A stretch of DNA of 64,000 nt. Source: an uncultured Microbacterium sp. GTDB taxonomy: Bacteria > Actinomycetota > Actinomycetes > Actinomycetales > Microbacteriaceae. Position numbers and translations under genes: made by a program. The notes below the pieces were generated by a model. That model was not told the origin of the DNA and did no database searches. It was given only the letters and a program-made list of their open reading frames with translations. Location of the stretch: the NCBI RefSeq assembly GCF_947488465.1, contig NZ_CANKZA010000003.1:124001-188000 (forward strand), written 5' to 3'. Shown here piece by piece: positions 8,526 through 16,785 of this stretch. How positions within the stretch are numbered: the first letter of the stretch is position 1; each line of letters starts with the position of its first letter.

Positions 8526-9710
8526 TCACCCCCTCACCAATTCGAGCGTTGACGTTGGAGCGGGTGTCGACGATTCGCTTTTCCAGAACGAGTCATCGAG
8601 GATGTCGCGCACGTCTGCGTCGTCGATGCCCATGAGCATCGGATGTCGGCCGCCCCACGCGCGTGCGGTCGCGCCGGCGAGCGCGCGGACGGCGTCGGCG
8701 TCGGGTCGCGCCGGGCGATCGATACCCCACGCCTCGATGACCCCGCGGATCCCTTCGACCGGATCGGGATGATGCCCGGTGCCTGCGACTGCGGCTCGCC
8801 AGAACCCCGCGAGACTCTCCCGGTCGCCCCAGCGGGCATCGCCGGCGCAGATCCGTCGCCAGACGGCGACGATGACGGCGGCCGTCGCCGACATCTTGGG
8901 CGCGGCGAGACCGAAGGCCACTTCATTGGCCACATACCAGTGGCGGGCGCCGTAGGGAGTGCGGCTGCGCAGGGCCGCCGTCCGCTGGGTGGCCGCGCTC
9001 AGGCGGGCGATGCGAAGTCTTGCAGTGTCGGTGCGCACTTCGTCGCTCGCGGCGCGGAGGAGCGCCCGCGCGATCGCGACGGCGTCGCGCTGTGCTCGAT
9101 CTGCGCGCAGTGGCGTCGTGCTGACGCCGGCGATTCGCAGCAATGCTTCGAGTCCTCCTTGGCGAACGGCCCCGTCTGACAGCGAGCGCAGGTGTGAGGA
9201 ATCCAAGATCGCGAATCTCGGCCGGAGTGCGCGGCCGATGATGAGGCGATGGCCATGTGCGGTGCGAAGGATGCTGACGCTGTTGGTCTCCGATGAGGTG
9301 CCGACAGTGGTCGGTACGGCGATGATGACCGCCGCCGGCTCGACGTCCGGGAGGACCGTCAATGCGGACCTAGCGGCGTGGGTCGTCGCGTACTCGAGGA
9401 CGTGCTCGGACGTCAGCGCCAGCGCTGCAAGTTTCGCCGCGTCCAGCACGCCGCCGCCGCCGACGGCGACGATGACCTCGGCCCTACTCGACCTCAGCTC
9501 CTGCGCCAGGGTCGCGACGGTCGCGGCGTCGATCTGCTCGGCATCCAGGTGCAGTGCGCGGCCGACGTATGGGATGTCCGTGGCATCCGCGACGGCGCGA
9601 TCGGCGATCGTCATCGCCGTCCGCCCTGCGCTGAGCCGCCCGATCACGCCGGCCGAGATCCTGCTGCCGGAGAACAACGTCGGAACGCCCGCCGTGGAGG
9701 CCCGGCTCAC
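8526..9710 (-). CDS. mpaB: Daptide-type dehydrogenase (Fe-ADH-like, oxidative decarboxylase)
   Basis: Predicted to oxidise the side chain of the precursor's C-terminal Thr, with loss of CO2, to give a ketone. The 394-aa sequence follows iron-containing alcohol dehydrogenases: VGGGGVLDAAK (dinucleotide loop) near residue 95 and VPTTVGTSSETNS near residue 145. The usual metal ligands appear to be lost. The region equivalent to MDALTHAIE reads LEALLRIAG, and the conserved PHG reads PKM near residue 285. It starts at a GTG overlapping the aminotransferase stop (GTGA). The role follows from the described daptide pathway and from its neighbours. Confidence 0.86.
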   Translation of the reverse strand: MSRASTAGVPTLFSGSRISAGVIGRLSAGRTAMTIADRAVADATDIPYVGRALHLDAEQIDAATVATLAQELRSSRAEVIVAVGGGGVLDAAKLAALALTSEHVLEYATTHAARSALTVLPDVEPAAVIIAVPTTVGTSSETNSVSILRTAHGHRLIIGRALRPRFAILDSSHLRSLSDGAVRQGGLEALLRIAGVSTTPLRADRAQRDAVAIARALLRAASDEVRTDTARLRIARLSAATQRTAALRSRTPYGARHWYVANEVAFGLAAPKMSATAAVIVAVWRRICAGDARWGDRESLAGFWRAAVAGTGHHPDPVEGIRGVIEAWGIDRPARPDADAVRALAGATARAWGGRHPMLMGIDDADVRDILDDSFWKSESSTPAPTSTLELVRG

Positions 9711-10966
9711 AGTCGAACGTCCTGAAGAGCGGTGAGGGTCGAGTGTAGTGCAGTCTCCAGTTCGAACAGCTCAGCTTCACTGAATCCGAAGGCTGGGACG
9801 AGTTCGACGGAGCTGGGGCCCGGCTGCACGATCACTCCCTCATCGGCGAGGTCCGAGATCACTCGGAGGACTTGCTCACCCGTGTACTCGGTTCCGTCAT
9901 CGTGGCGCAGCGAGAGGCCCAGGAAGCAACCGCGGCCCGTCACTGCAGCGATCTTGCCGCTCGCTCGCAGGTCGTCGGCGATGTTGAGGAGCCGGACGCC
10001 CAGTGCCCCTGCCTTGGAATCCACGTCGGTCGCGCGGAGCTCGTCGATGACGGCGAGGATCGCTGCGGCGCATGCCGGCGATCCTGCTTGGGTCTCTCCG
10101 TGGACGAACGTCCACCTTCCGCGGGTGAACTCGTCGCTCACACGGGGCCCCACCAGGACGACCGCGGCGCCCATGGCTCCATTGGTGAGTGCTTTGGACA
10201 GCAGCAGCAGGTCTGGTGCAGCGGGCCATTCGTTGGTCGCGAAGAGCGGGCCCGTCCGGTGGAATCCGGTGGCGACCTCGTCCGCGACGATCAGGAAGCC
10301 GTACTTCTCGCGCAAATCCAGCAGGCGTGCGATGAACTCGCGGGACAGGGGCAGGGCGCCGCTTCCGAGGACGGGCTCGACGACGACGGCGGCGACGCGT
10401 GAGCCCTCGCGCTGCAGTAGCGCATCTAATTGCTCGGCCTCGTCGTCGTGGGGGACGTGTCGCACATGTCGGCGATCGACGGAGTAGACGGAGTGCAGGA
10501 GATCGTCGCCGCTGAGCGCGTGGCTGCCGTACATGGTGCCGTGGTAGCTGCCCCTGAGGCCGACGATGATGGATCGGGACGACGAGCCGCGCTGCGCCCA
10601 GTACTGCCGAGCTAGCTTCATCGCGATGTCGTTCGCGGCCCCGCCCGAGGTCGAGTAGATGACCCGTCGGTAGCGATCGCGTCCGGCGAGCTCGACGAGG
10701 GCGTCAGCCGCTTGCTCCGCGTAGCGATGGGTCGCGCGGAAGAGCGAGAGGTACGACGCATCGTGCATCGCCCGAGTGACGGCCCGCGCGACGGCGGGAT
10801 TCCCGTACCCTAGGGGCACGTTCCAGAGGCCACTCGTGACGCAGAGTCTGGTCGAGCCGTCGGCGTACTCGATCCGATGACCGGACGCGCCGACCGCGAT
10901 GCGCTCGCCCGGAAACGCCGAGTCCGCAGCGACCAGGGACGGCCACGCGGTGCCGAGGCCGCTCAC
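9707..10966 (-). CDS. mpaD: Daptide-type class III PLP aminotransferase
   Basis: A 419-aa fold-type I, class III aminotransferase. It shows the PLP-phosphate motif STSGGAANDIAMKLAR near residue 115, VVVEPVLGSG near residue 195, the cofactor Asp in IVADEVATGFHRTG, and the Schiff-base Lys258 in LLSKALTNG. It should aminate the ketone left by the dehydrogenase at the peptide C-terminus, before methylation. The GTG start overlaps the stop of the recognition-protein gene (GTGA at 10963-10966); the upstream open frame is out of register with that gene and is not used. Assignment to the daptide pathway is by context. Confidence 0.9.
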   Translation of the reverse strand: MSGLGTAWPSLVAADSAFPGERIAVGASGHRIEYADGSTRLCVTSGLWNVPLGYGNPAVARAVTRAMHDASYLSLFRATHRYAEQAADALVELAGRDRYRRVIYSTSGGAANDIAMKLARQYWAQRGSSSRSIIVGLRGSYHGTMYGSHALSGDDLLHSVYSVDRRHVRHVPHDDEAEQLDALLQREGSRVAAVVVEPVLGSGALPLSREFIARLLDLREKYGFLIVADEVATGFHRTGPLFATNEWPAAPDLLLLSKALTNGAMGAAVVLVGPRVSDEFTRGRWTFVHGETQAGSPACAAAILAVIDELRATDVDSKAGALGVRLLNIADDLRASGKIAAVTGRGCFLGLSLRHDDGTEYTGEQVLRVISDLADEGVIVQPGPSSVELVPAFGFSEAELFELETALHSTLTALQDVRL

Positions 10967-12171
10967 TGCGGCACCTGTGCGCCGACGAGGACCTCGTCGC
11001 GGGGGCCGCCGCTGTGCACGCCGAGCCGGTCGAGGGCATCTCGGCACAGCAGCTCCGCACGGTGCGTGTCGATGCCGTGCAGCGCAGCAAGACGATCGCG
11101 CGCCGTGGGCAGGGACGCCGACGTCTGCACGATCGACACGACGTCCGCCGTCAGCGGCGTCAGCAGCTGACGGCGCCGGCTGATCACGTCGGCCAGCACG
11201 ACGCCGTCCTGCGTCGAGACGATGAACGGGTCTGCGGCCGGCGTGACGCTCTCCGCACGGCCGTCCTCGCTCACGGACCAGCCGAAGCCGGCGACCTTCG
11301 CGACGCCGTTGCCGAGGGCGAGCATCTTCACCAGCTCGATCGCGTGGAGGTACCGCGGCAGCCAGGGAGCATCGCGAAGGTCGGACGCGACATGTTCGTG
11401 CGCCACGACGTCTCCCAGCGCTGCGATGGGGGGCACGGGCCTCGACAGTGCGGTGGCCGTATCGTTGACGTCGCCCAGGACGATGCCCTGCATGCCCAGA
11501 CTGATGCGGCCCGTCTGGTCCACGCGGACTGCGCGCGGCGGCTCAGAGCGCGCAGGGGCGATCAGCGCGTCCCTGTCGGCGAGTGCCACCCGCGGGTCGA
11601 TGAGGGGCGGCGGGAAGACGCCCGTTCGGCGGGCGAGTTCCGCGTCGTCCAGGAACGCGGTCCACCCCGCCTGGTCGAAGAACCGGACGGCTGTCGGACC
11701 GACCACCTCGACGAACGCCGCTGCCAGGTAGTCCTGCAGTTCGACCCCGCGGTGCCCGACGAACAGTTCGTCGCCCGGGTCTGTGAATTGTCCGCTGTAG
11801 GTGAGGATCCGCGCGCGATCGTGGGTGGGTGCGTCGTGCTCGGGTGCGATCACGACGTCGTCCGCGCTCAGGAACGGGGCGATCGCGCCGAATGGTGCGC
11901 CCGAGTCGAGGAAGAACATCCGCCCGTATTCGGTGCGTGCTCCCGTTATCCATTCACGCAATGTGCGCGCAGCGAATAGTTCATCGGCGTCGATTTCCAC
12001 ATTCCCTCTTTCTGCTGGCGGGGCGCCGAAAAGTAGTCGCGAGAGCAGGAACGCATATATCGACATGCGTCGAATCCCGCTTTCTTGTCCTGGCAATTCA
12101 GTGATCCGATCGAACTGTAACCACCGAGTTTCGCCCCTGTCTGTCCGCACTTCGGAGGACAATCGCAACAT
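10963..12171 (-). CDS. mpaC: Daptide RiPP recognition protein
   Basis: First gene of the daptide operon, 402 aa, starting at ATG 12171 after GCGAAAGA. No enzymatic motif is evident; it is soluble, acidic, and shows no membrane segment. In characterised daptide clusters a protein at this place carries the RiPP recognition element that binds the leader and delivers the precursor to the dehydrogenase and aminotransferase. I cannot confirm an RRE fold by eye. The call rests on its length, its coupling to the aminotransferase gene by GTGA overlap, and the completeness of the rest of the cluster. The next gene upstream is divergent, so the operon promoter should lie in 12172-12310. Confidence 0.72.
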   Translation of the reverse strand: MLRLSSEVRTDRGETRWLQFDRITELPGQESGIRRMSIYAFLLSRLLFGAPPAERGNVEIDADELFAARTLREWITGARTEYGRMFFLDSGAPFGAIAPFLSADDVVIAPEHDAPTHDRARILTYSGQFTDPGDELFVGHRGVELQDYLAAAFVEVVGPTAVRFFDQAGWTAFLDDAELARRTGVFPPPLIDPRVALADRDALIAPARSEPPRAVRVDQTGRISLGMQGIVLGDVNDTATALSRPVPPIAALGDVVAHEHVASDLRDAPWLPRYLHAIELVKMLALGNGVAKVAGFGWSVSEDGRAESVTPAADPFIVSTQDGVVLADVISRRRQLLTPLTADVVSIVQTSASLPTARDRLAALHGIDTHRAELLCRDALDRLGVHSGGPRDEVLVGAQVPQ

Positions 12172-12319
12172 TCTTTCGCAGACAATGGCCGATGGTCTGA
12201 TGGGAATAGCTAAAGGTCTATGTCGACATCTGCGGCCCCGACCTATGGGCGCGCAGAGCGCCCGGGCTTGCGGGAGCGATCGCCGTCCAGCACGACCGCG
12301 CCGGGGGTAGAGTGGCCGG

Positions 12320-12556
12320 ATGCCGACTCCGGACGCCACAGAATCCCGAACGCTGTCCTGGGGGAAAAGTCTCATCGGCGTGGGACTGCTCATCCTGTCC
12401 GCCTCGTATGCATTCTCCGGCGGACCGTGGTGGCAGATCCTGTCGGCTGGCGTCGTCGCTGTTGTCGCGGTGCTGCTGATCGTCTCCGGTGTGCGAGGAA
12501 TCATCGCCTATCGCCACGCACGGCGCGCCCACGAGACGGATCCGGAAAGCCGCTAG
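12320..12556 (+). CDS. Small two-helix membrane protein
   Basis: A 78-aa hypothetical protein with two predicted membrane helices (about residues 17-33 and 37-58) and a charged C-terminal tail (YRHARRAHETDPESR). A TAGAGT -10-like hexamer sits about 7 bp before the ATG, so the transcript may be leaderless. It is divergent from the daptide operon and its 3' end overlaps the 3' end of the minus-strand monooxygenase by 4 bp. No function can be given. Confidence 0.7.
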   Translation: MPTPDATESRTLSWGKSLIGVGLLILSASYAFSGGPWWQILSAGVVAVVAVLLIVSGVRGIIAYRHARRAHETDPESR

Positions 12557-13614
12557 GCGACGATCGCGCGCACGGCGTCGCGGCCGGCGCGGTTCGCGCC
12601 GACGGTGGACTGCGAGGGGCCGTATCCGATCAGGAATAGGCGCGGTTCGTCGAGGGAACGTCCGTGCGCGACGCGGATACCCCCGGCCGCTGTCCGTAGC
12701 CCGAGGGGCGCGAGATGGGCGATGTCCGCGCGGAATCCGGTCGCCCAGAGGATGACGTCGGCGGGTTCGAACGAGCCGTCCGGCATGCGCACGCCGTGCT
12801 CCTCGATGCGCGTGAACATCGGATGCCGCACGAGAACGCCGCGTGCCTCGGCCGCGCGCGCCCAGGGGGTCCAGTGCTGGCCGGTGACAGAGATGACGCT
12901 GCCGGGTGGCAGCCCCTGCCGCACACGCTCCTCCACGCCGGCGATCGCCGAGACGCGGGCGGCCGTGTCGAATTCCGCGGCATCCCATGTGACGTCGTTC
13001 CGGGTGACCCAGAACGTGTCGGTCACGCGCGAGACCTCATCGAGCAGTTGGATGGCCGAGATTCCGGCGCCGACGATCACGACCCGGCGACCGGCGAACT
13101 CGTCCGCCGACCCGTAGTCGTGCACGTGCAGCTGACGCCCCGCGAACTCTTCCTGCCCGGGGTAGTGCGGCCAGAAGGGGCGGCGCCATGTTCCGGTGGC
13201 GTTGATCACGTGCCGCGCTGCCCAGGTGCCGGCATCCGTCTCGACGAGCAGTCGGCCTGAGGGGTCGCCGTCGGCGCGCCGCACCCCGTCGACGCGCACA
13301 GGACGGCGGACCCGGAGGTCGAATCGCTCTTCGTAGTCGGCGAAGTACGCCGGTAATACGTCGACGCTCGCCGCGTTCGGATCCGCGGGCGGGACAGCGA
13401 AGCCGGGCAGTTCGTGGATGCCGTTGACCGTCGCCATGCTCAGCGACCGCCAGCGGTGCTGCCATGCTCCGCCGGGCGCCGTCTCGGCATCGAGCGCGAC
13501 GTATGCACGTTCTCCGGTCTCCGGTGTGAAACCGCGACGTCGGAGGTGATACGCCGCGGACAACCCGGCTTGGCCCGCGCCGATCACGGCGACGTCGACG
13601 GGTACGGGATCCAC
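12553..13614 (-). CDS. FAD/NAD(P)-dependent flavoprotein monooxygenase
   Basis: A Rossmann flavoprotein of about 353 aa. The N-terminal dinucleotide motif VIGAGQAGLSAAYHL sits at residues 8-22, and a second NAD(P) motif, VVIVGAGISAIQLL, is in the middle. A late conserved ILWATGFRADI motif is typical of the FMO/CzcO-like group. The frame is open upstream to 13695, but that would overlap the divergent dnaX start, so GTG 13614 just before the Rossmann strand is chosen; the exact start is uncertain. The substrate is unknown. It lies convergent with the small membrane protein and divergent from dnaX. Confidence 0.85.
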   Translation of the reverse strand: MDPVPVDVAVIGAGQAGLSAAYHLRRRGFTPETGERAYVALDAETAPGGAWQHRWRSLSMATVNGIHELPGFAVPPADPNAASVDVLPAYFADYEERFDLRVRRPVRVDGVRRADGDPSGRLLVETDAGTWAARHVINATGTWRRPFWPHYPGQEEFAGRQLHVHDYGSADEFAGRRVVIVGAGISAIQLLDEVSRVTDTFWVTRNDVTWDAAEFDTAARVSAIAGVEERVRQGLPPGSVISVTGQHWTPWARAAEARGVLVRHPMFTRIEEHGVRMPDGSFEPADVILWATGFRADIAHLAPLGLRTAAGGIRVAHGRSLDEPRLFLIGYGPSQSTVGANRAGRDAVRAIVA

Positions 13615-13687
13615 ATCGCATTCCAACACCCGGGACAGCGGGGGATGTTCCCGGCGGTGTGTCGGTGCCACGCCGTAGGCTGTCCTG

Positions 13688-15868
13688 GTGACCACCGCCC
13701 TGTACCGCCGCTACCGACCCGAGACGTTCGGCGAGATGATCGGGCAGGCTCAGGTCACCGACCCGCTCATGACCGCGCTGCGTGGTGATCGCGTTGGCCA
13801 CGCGTACCTGTTCTCCGGCCCGCGCGGATGCGGCAAGACGACCTCGGCACGCATCCTGGCGCGGTGCCTCAACTGCGCGCAGGGACCGACCGACGTCCCG
13901 TGCGGGACGTGCGACAGCTGCGTCGAACTCAGCCGCGGGGGAGGTGGATCGCTCGACGTCGTCGAGATCGACGCCGCGTCGCACAACGGTGTCGACGACG
14001 CCCGCGATCTGCGGGAGCGCGCGATCTTCGCTCCGGCGCGCGACCGGTTCAAGATCTTCATCCTCGACGAGGCGCACATGGTCACGGCGCAGGGCTTCAA
14101 CGCGCTCCTCAAGCTCGTCGAAGAGCCACCGGACCACGTGAAGTTCATCTTCGCGACGACCGAACCCGAGAAGGTCATCGGGACGATCCGCTCACGCACT
14201 CATCACTATCCGTTCCGGCTCGTCGCTCCGGCAGCGATGCTCGAGTACGTCGAGCAACTGTGTGTGCAGGAAGGTGTCCAGGTTGAAGCCGGGGTGCTCC
14301 CGCTCGTCGTCCGGGCCGGGGGAGGATCACCGCGCGACACGCTGTCGCTTCTCGATCAACTCATCGCCGGATCGGATTCGTCGTCCGGCGACGGCGGTGC
14401 GCTCGTCCGCTATGAGCGTGCGGTGTCGCTCCTCGGCTACACGCACGCTGAACTGCTCGATGAGGTCGTCGAGGCGTTCGCCGGGCACGATGCGGGCGCT
14501 GCGTTCGCGGCGGTCGACCGCGTCGTGCAGACCGGTCAAGACCCGCGCCGCTTCGTCGATGATCTGCTCGAACGGCTGCGTGACCTCATCATCGTCGCCG
14601 CCACGGGGCAGGGGGCCTCGGCCGTGCTGCGCGGCATCCCTGTGGATGAACTCGAGCGCATGGGGCGCCAGGCATCGAGCTTCGGCACCGATCGGCTGTC
14701 GAAGATCGCCGACCTCGTCGTCACGACCCTCGACGACATGAGCGGCGCAACGTCGCCACGACTGCAGCTCGAGCTCCTGGTGGCACGGGTGTTGGCCTCC
14801 GCGCCGGATGCCGGCAGCGCTCCGGCGCCTTCCGCCCCGGCGGCGCGCGTCGACGCACCCGTGCCGGCGGCGACATCCGCGGCTCCACCGGCCCGTGTCG
14901 AGAGCACTGCTCCACCGGCGCGTGTCGAGAGCACTGCCCCCGTCTCCGCGGCCCCGACGCCCGCTGCTCCCACGTCTGAAGCGACCGCTCCCGCATCGGC
15001 AGCGGTCGAGGTCGAACCCCCGTCCGCAGCCGCGCCTGCACCGGTCGTTCCGACCGGTCCGCTGACGCTCGGGCACGTGCGCGATGCCTGGCCGGAAATC
15101 CTCCAGCGGCTTGAGCCGGTGAGCCGTTCGTCGTGGATGATCGCGACCGCGGCAACGCCCATCGCGTACGCCGACGAGGTCCTCACCCTCTCGTTCCAGA
15201 GCCAGAACGACGTCGCCACGTTCAAGAAGCTCTCCGCCGGCGCCGGGCCGAGCGAAGATCTCCGCGGCGCGATCGCGGGTGTCTTGGGTGTCCGGGTGAA
15301 GTACGTCGCACGGCACGACTCCGACGCGGGAGGAGCAGGCGGCAGCGCCGGACCCGCGGGCGGCGGGGACTCATCAGGTCCCGACTCGCGCGGCGGCGGC
15401 CCGGCGCCACGGGGCGGGACGCCCCGTGCGGGAAGCCCGACCGGACCTCCACAGTCCGACCGATCAGCCTCTCCCACGCGGCCGTCCGCCTCATCACCCG
15501 TCACCGAATGGGCCGTGGCGGCGATCCCTTCCGGCGACGGCCCGGCGCCGAGCACCGCGCTGGCGGTCGATGACGAGCCGGAAGAGGCGGCATCCGCTCC
15601 CGCACAGACGATGACCCTGCAACGCGAAGGAGACGTCATCGACGACGGCCCCGAGCCGACACCGCCGGACGACGATGACGCGCCGCCGCCCCCCGCCGAC
15701 GTCCACGCGCCGGTTCCGCCGCGCGCACCGGTCGCGATCGAACGGCCCGAGCGCCCCGCTCCTCGCAAGGGTGGCATCGAACGGGTCGGCGAAGCGGTCG
15801 TCCGCCAGGTGCTCGGTGCGACGTTCGTCCGAGAAGAGCCGTACACACCCCCCACGAGGTTCAACTAA
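13688..15868 (+). CDS. dnaX: DNA polymerase III subunit gamma/tau
   Basis: Clamp-loader ATPase of 726 aa. Walker A is SGPRGCGKTT near residues 45-54, then the Cys4 zinc module (CLNCAQ...CGTCDSC), Walker B FILDEAHM and the SRT sensor (IRSRTHHYPF). Residues ~370-470 are an Ala/Pro-rich linker with a near-perfect 30-bp tandem repeat (14886-14945, PPARVESTA twice). A second Gly/Ala/Pro-rich low-complexity stretch lies before the C-terminus. The start is GTG 13688. recR follows after 3 bp; the small YbaB/EbfC gene often found between them is absent here. Confidence 0.97.
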   Translation: MTTALYRRYRPETFGEMIGQAQVTDPLMTALRGDRVGHAYLFSGPRGCGKTTSARILARCLNCAQGPTDVPCGTCDSCVELSRGGGGSLDVVEIDAASHNGVDDARDLRERAIFAPARDRFKIFILDEAHMVTAQGFNALLKLVEEPPDHVKFIFATTEPEKVIGTIRSRTHHYPFRLVAPAAMLEYVEQLCVQEGVQVEAGVLPLVVRAGGGSPRDTLSLLDQLIAGSDSSSGDGGALVRYERAVSLLGYTHAELLDEVVEAFAGHDAGAAFAAVDRVVQTGQDPRRFVDDLLERLRDLIIVAATGQGASAVLRGIPVDELERMGRQASSFGTDRLSKIADLVVTTLDDMSGATSPRLQLELLVARVLASAPDAGSAPAPSAPAARVDAPVPAATSAAPPARVESTAPPARVESTAPVSAAPTPAAPTSEATAPASAAVEVEPPSAAAPAPVVPTGPLTLGHVRDAWPEILQRLEPVSRSSWMIATAATPIAYADEVLTLSFQSQNDVATFKKLSAGAGPSEDLRGAIAGVLGVRVKYVARHDSDAGGAGGSAGPAGGGDSSGPDSRGGGPAPRGGTPRAGSPTGPPQSDRSASPTRPSASSPVTEWAVAAIPSGDGPAPSTALAVDDEPEEAASAPAQTMTLQREGDVIDDGPEPTPPDDDDAPPPPADVHAPVPPRAPVAIERPERPAPRKGGIERVGEAVVRQVLGATFVREEPYTPPTRFN

Positions 15869-15871
15869 TCC

Positions 15872-16465
15872 ATGTACGACGGCATCGTTCAGGACCTGAT
15901 CGACGAGTTCGGTCGACTGCCCGGCGTCGGACCCAAGTCCGCGCAGCGCATCACCTTCCACATTCTGCAGACGCCGAGCTTCGATGTGTCGCGGCTCTCG
16001 GTGCTCCTCGGCGAGCTGCGGGAGCGCGTGCGGTTCTGCGAGATCTGCGGCAACGTCTCCGAGCAGGAGCGATGCAGTATCTGTCGCGATCCGCGGCGTG
16101 ACCCCGCGCTGATCTGCGTCGTCGAAGATGCCAAAGATGTCTCGTCGATCGAACGCACGCGCGAGTTCCGCGGGCTCTACCACGTGCTCGGTGGCGCGAT
16201 CAGCCCGATCGGCGGCGTCGGACCGGACGATCTGCGCATCGCACAGCTCATGCAGCGGCTGGCCGACGGCACCGTGCAAGAAGTGATCCTCGCGACGAAC
16301 CCCAACCTCGAGGGCGAGGCAACGGCAACCTACCTCAGCAGGCTCCTGCACACCCTCGAGATCCGTGTGACGCGCCTCGCGTCGGGACTTCCCGTCGGAG
16401 GAGACCTGGAGTACGCCGACGAAGTCACTCTGGGGCGCGCGTTCGAGGGCCGCCGCACCATCTGA
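15872..16465 (+). CDS. recR: Recombination mediator RecR
   Basis: A 197-aa DNA-repair protein working with RecF/RecO at gaps. It has an N-terminal helix-hairpin-helix ([15 protein letters not shown]), a Cys4 zinc finger ([16 protein letters not shown]) near residues 54-69, a Toprim domain beginning ICVVEDAKD, and a C-terminal Walker-like [17 protein letters not shown]. The length is standard. It starts 3 bp after the dnaX stop, so they form one operon. Confidence 0.97.
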   Translation: MYDGIVQDLIDEFGRLPGVGPKSAQRITFHILQTPSFDVSRLSVLLGELRERVRFCEICGNVSEQERCSICRDPRRDPALICVVEDAKDVSSIERTREFRGLYHVLGGAISPIGGVGPDDLRIAQLMQRLADGTVQEVILATNPNLEGEATATYLSRLLHTLEIRVTRLASGLPVGGDLEYADEVTLGRAFEGRRTI

Positions 16466-16471
16466 CGCGGC

Positions 16472-16585
16472 TTACCGCAGCACTTCCACCAGGACGATCC
16501 ACGAGACGAGCAGCGCGACGACGATCGCCGCGATGGCACCGATCGCGAGCAGCAGAAGCCCACCGCTCCCGGCGATCATCAGCAC
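16472..16585 (-). CDS. Doubtful small hydrophobic ORF in the recR-ask gap
   Basis: The 320-bp gap between recR and ask holds a minus-strand open frame that reads as a hydrophobic two-helix peptide ([20 protein letters not shown] and onward, ending LVEVLR). The frame is open back to a TAG near 16670, but the only usable start is GTG 16585, giving 37 aa; the more N-terminal part has no start codon. It may be a remnant of a small membrane-protein gene or chance. No RNA gene is visible in the gap. The ask promoter should lie in its last part. Confidence 0.25.
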   Translation of the reverse strand: MLMIAGSGGLLLLAIGAIAAIVVALLVSWIVLVEVLR

Positions 16586-16785
16586 ACCCCCGGTGGCGTA
16601 GAGCGCCGTCGGGACGAATCCGACTGTCGCCTTCGCTACGTGAGAGAGGCGGCCTTGATGATCTCGGCGATGCTACCGCGCGGCACTCGTCACATGGCCG
16701 TCCCGGCATCCACCCCTCTCTAAGATGGTGCGGTGGGGCCGGCATCCGTGCACCGAGCCTCGTCCACACACCCGGGAGTTCCACA

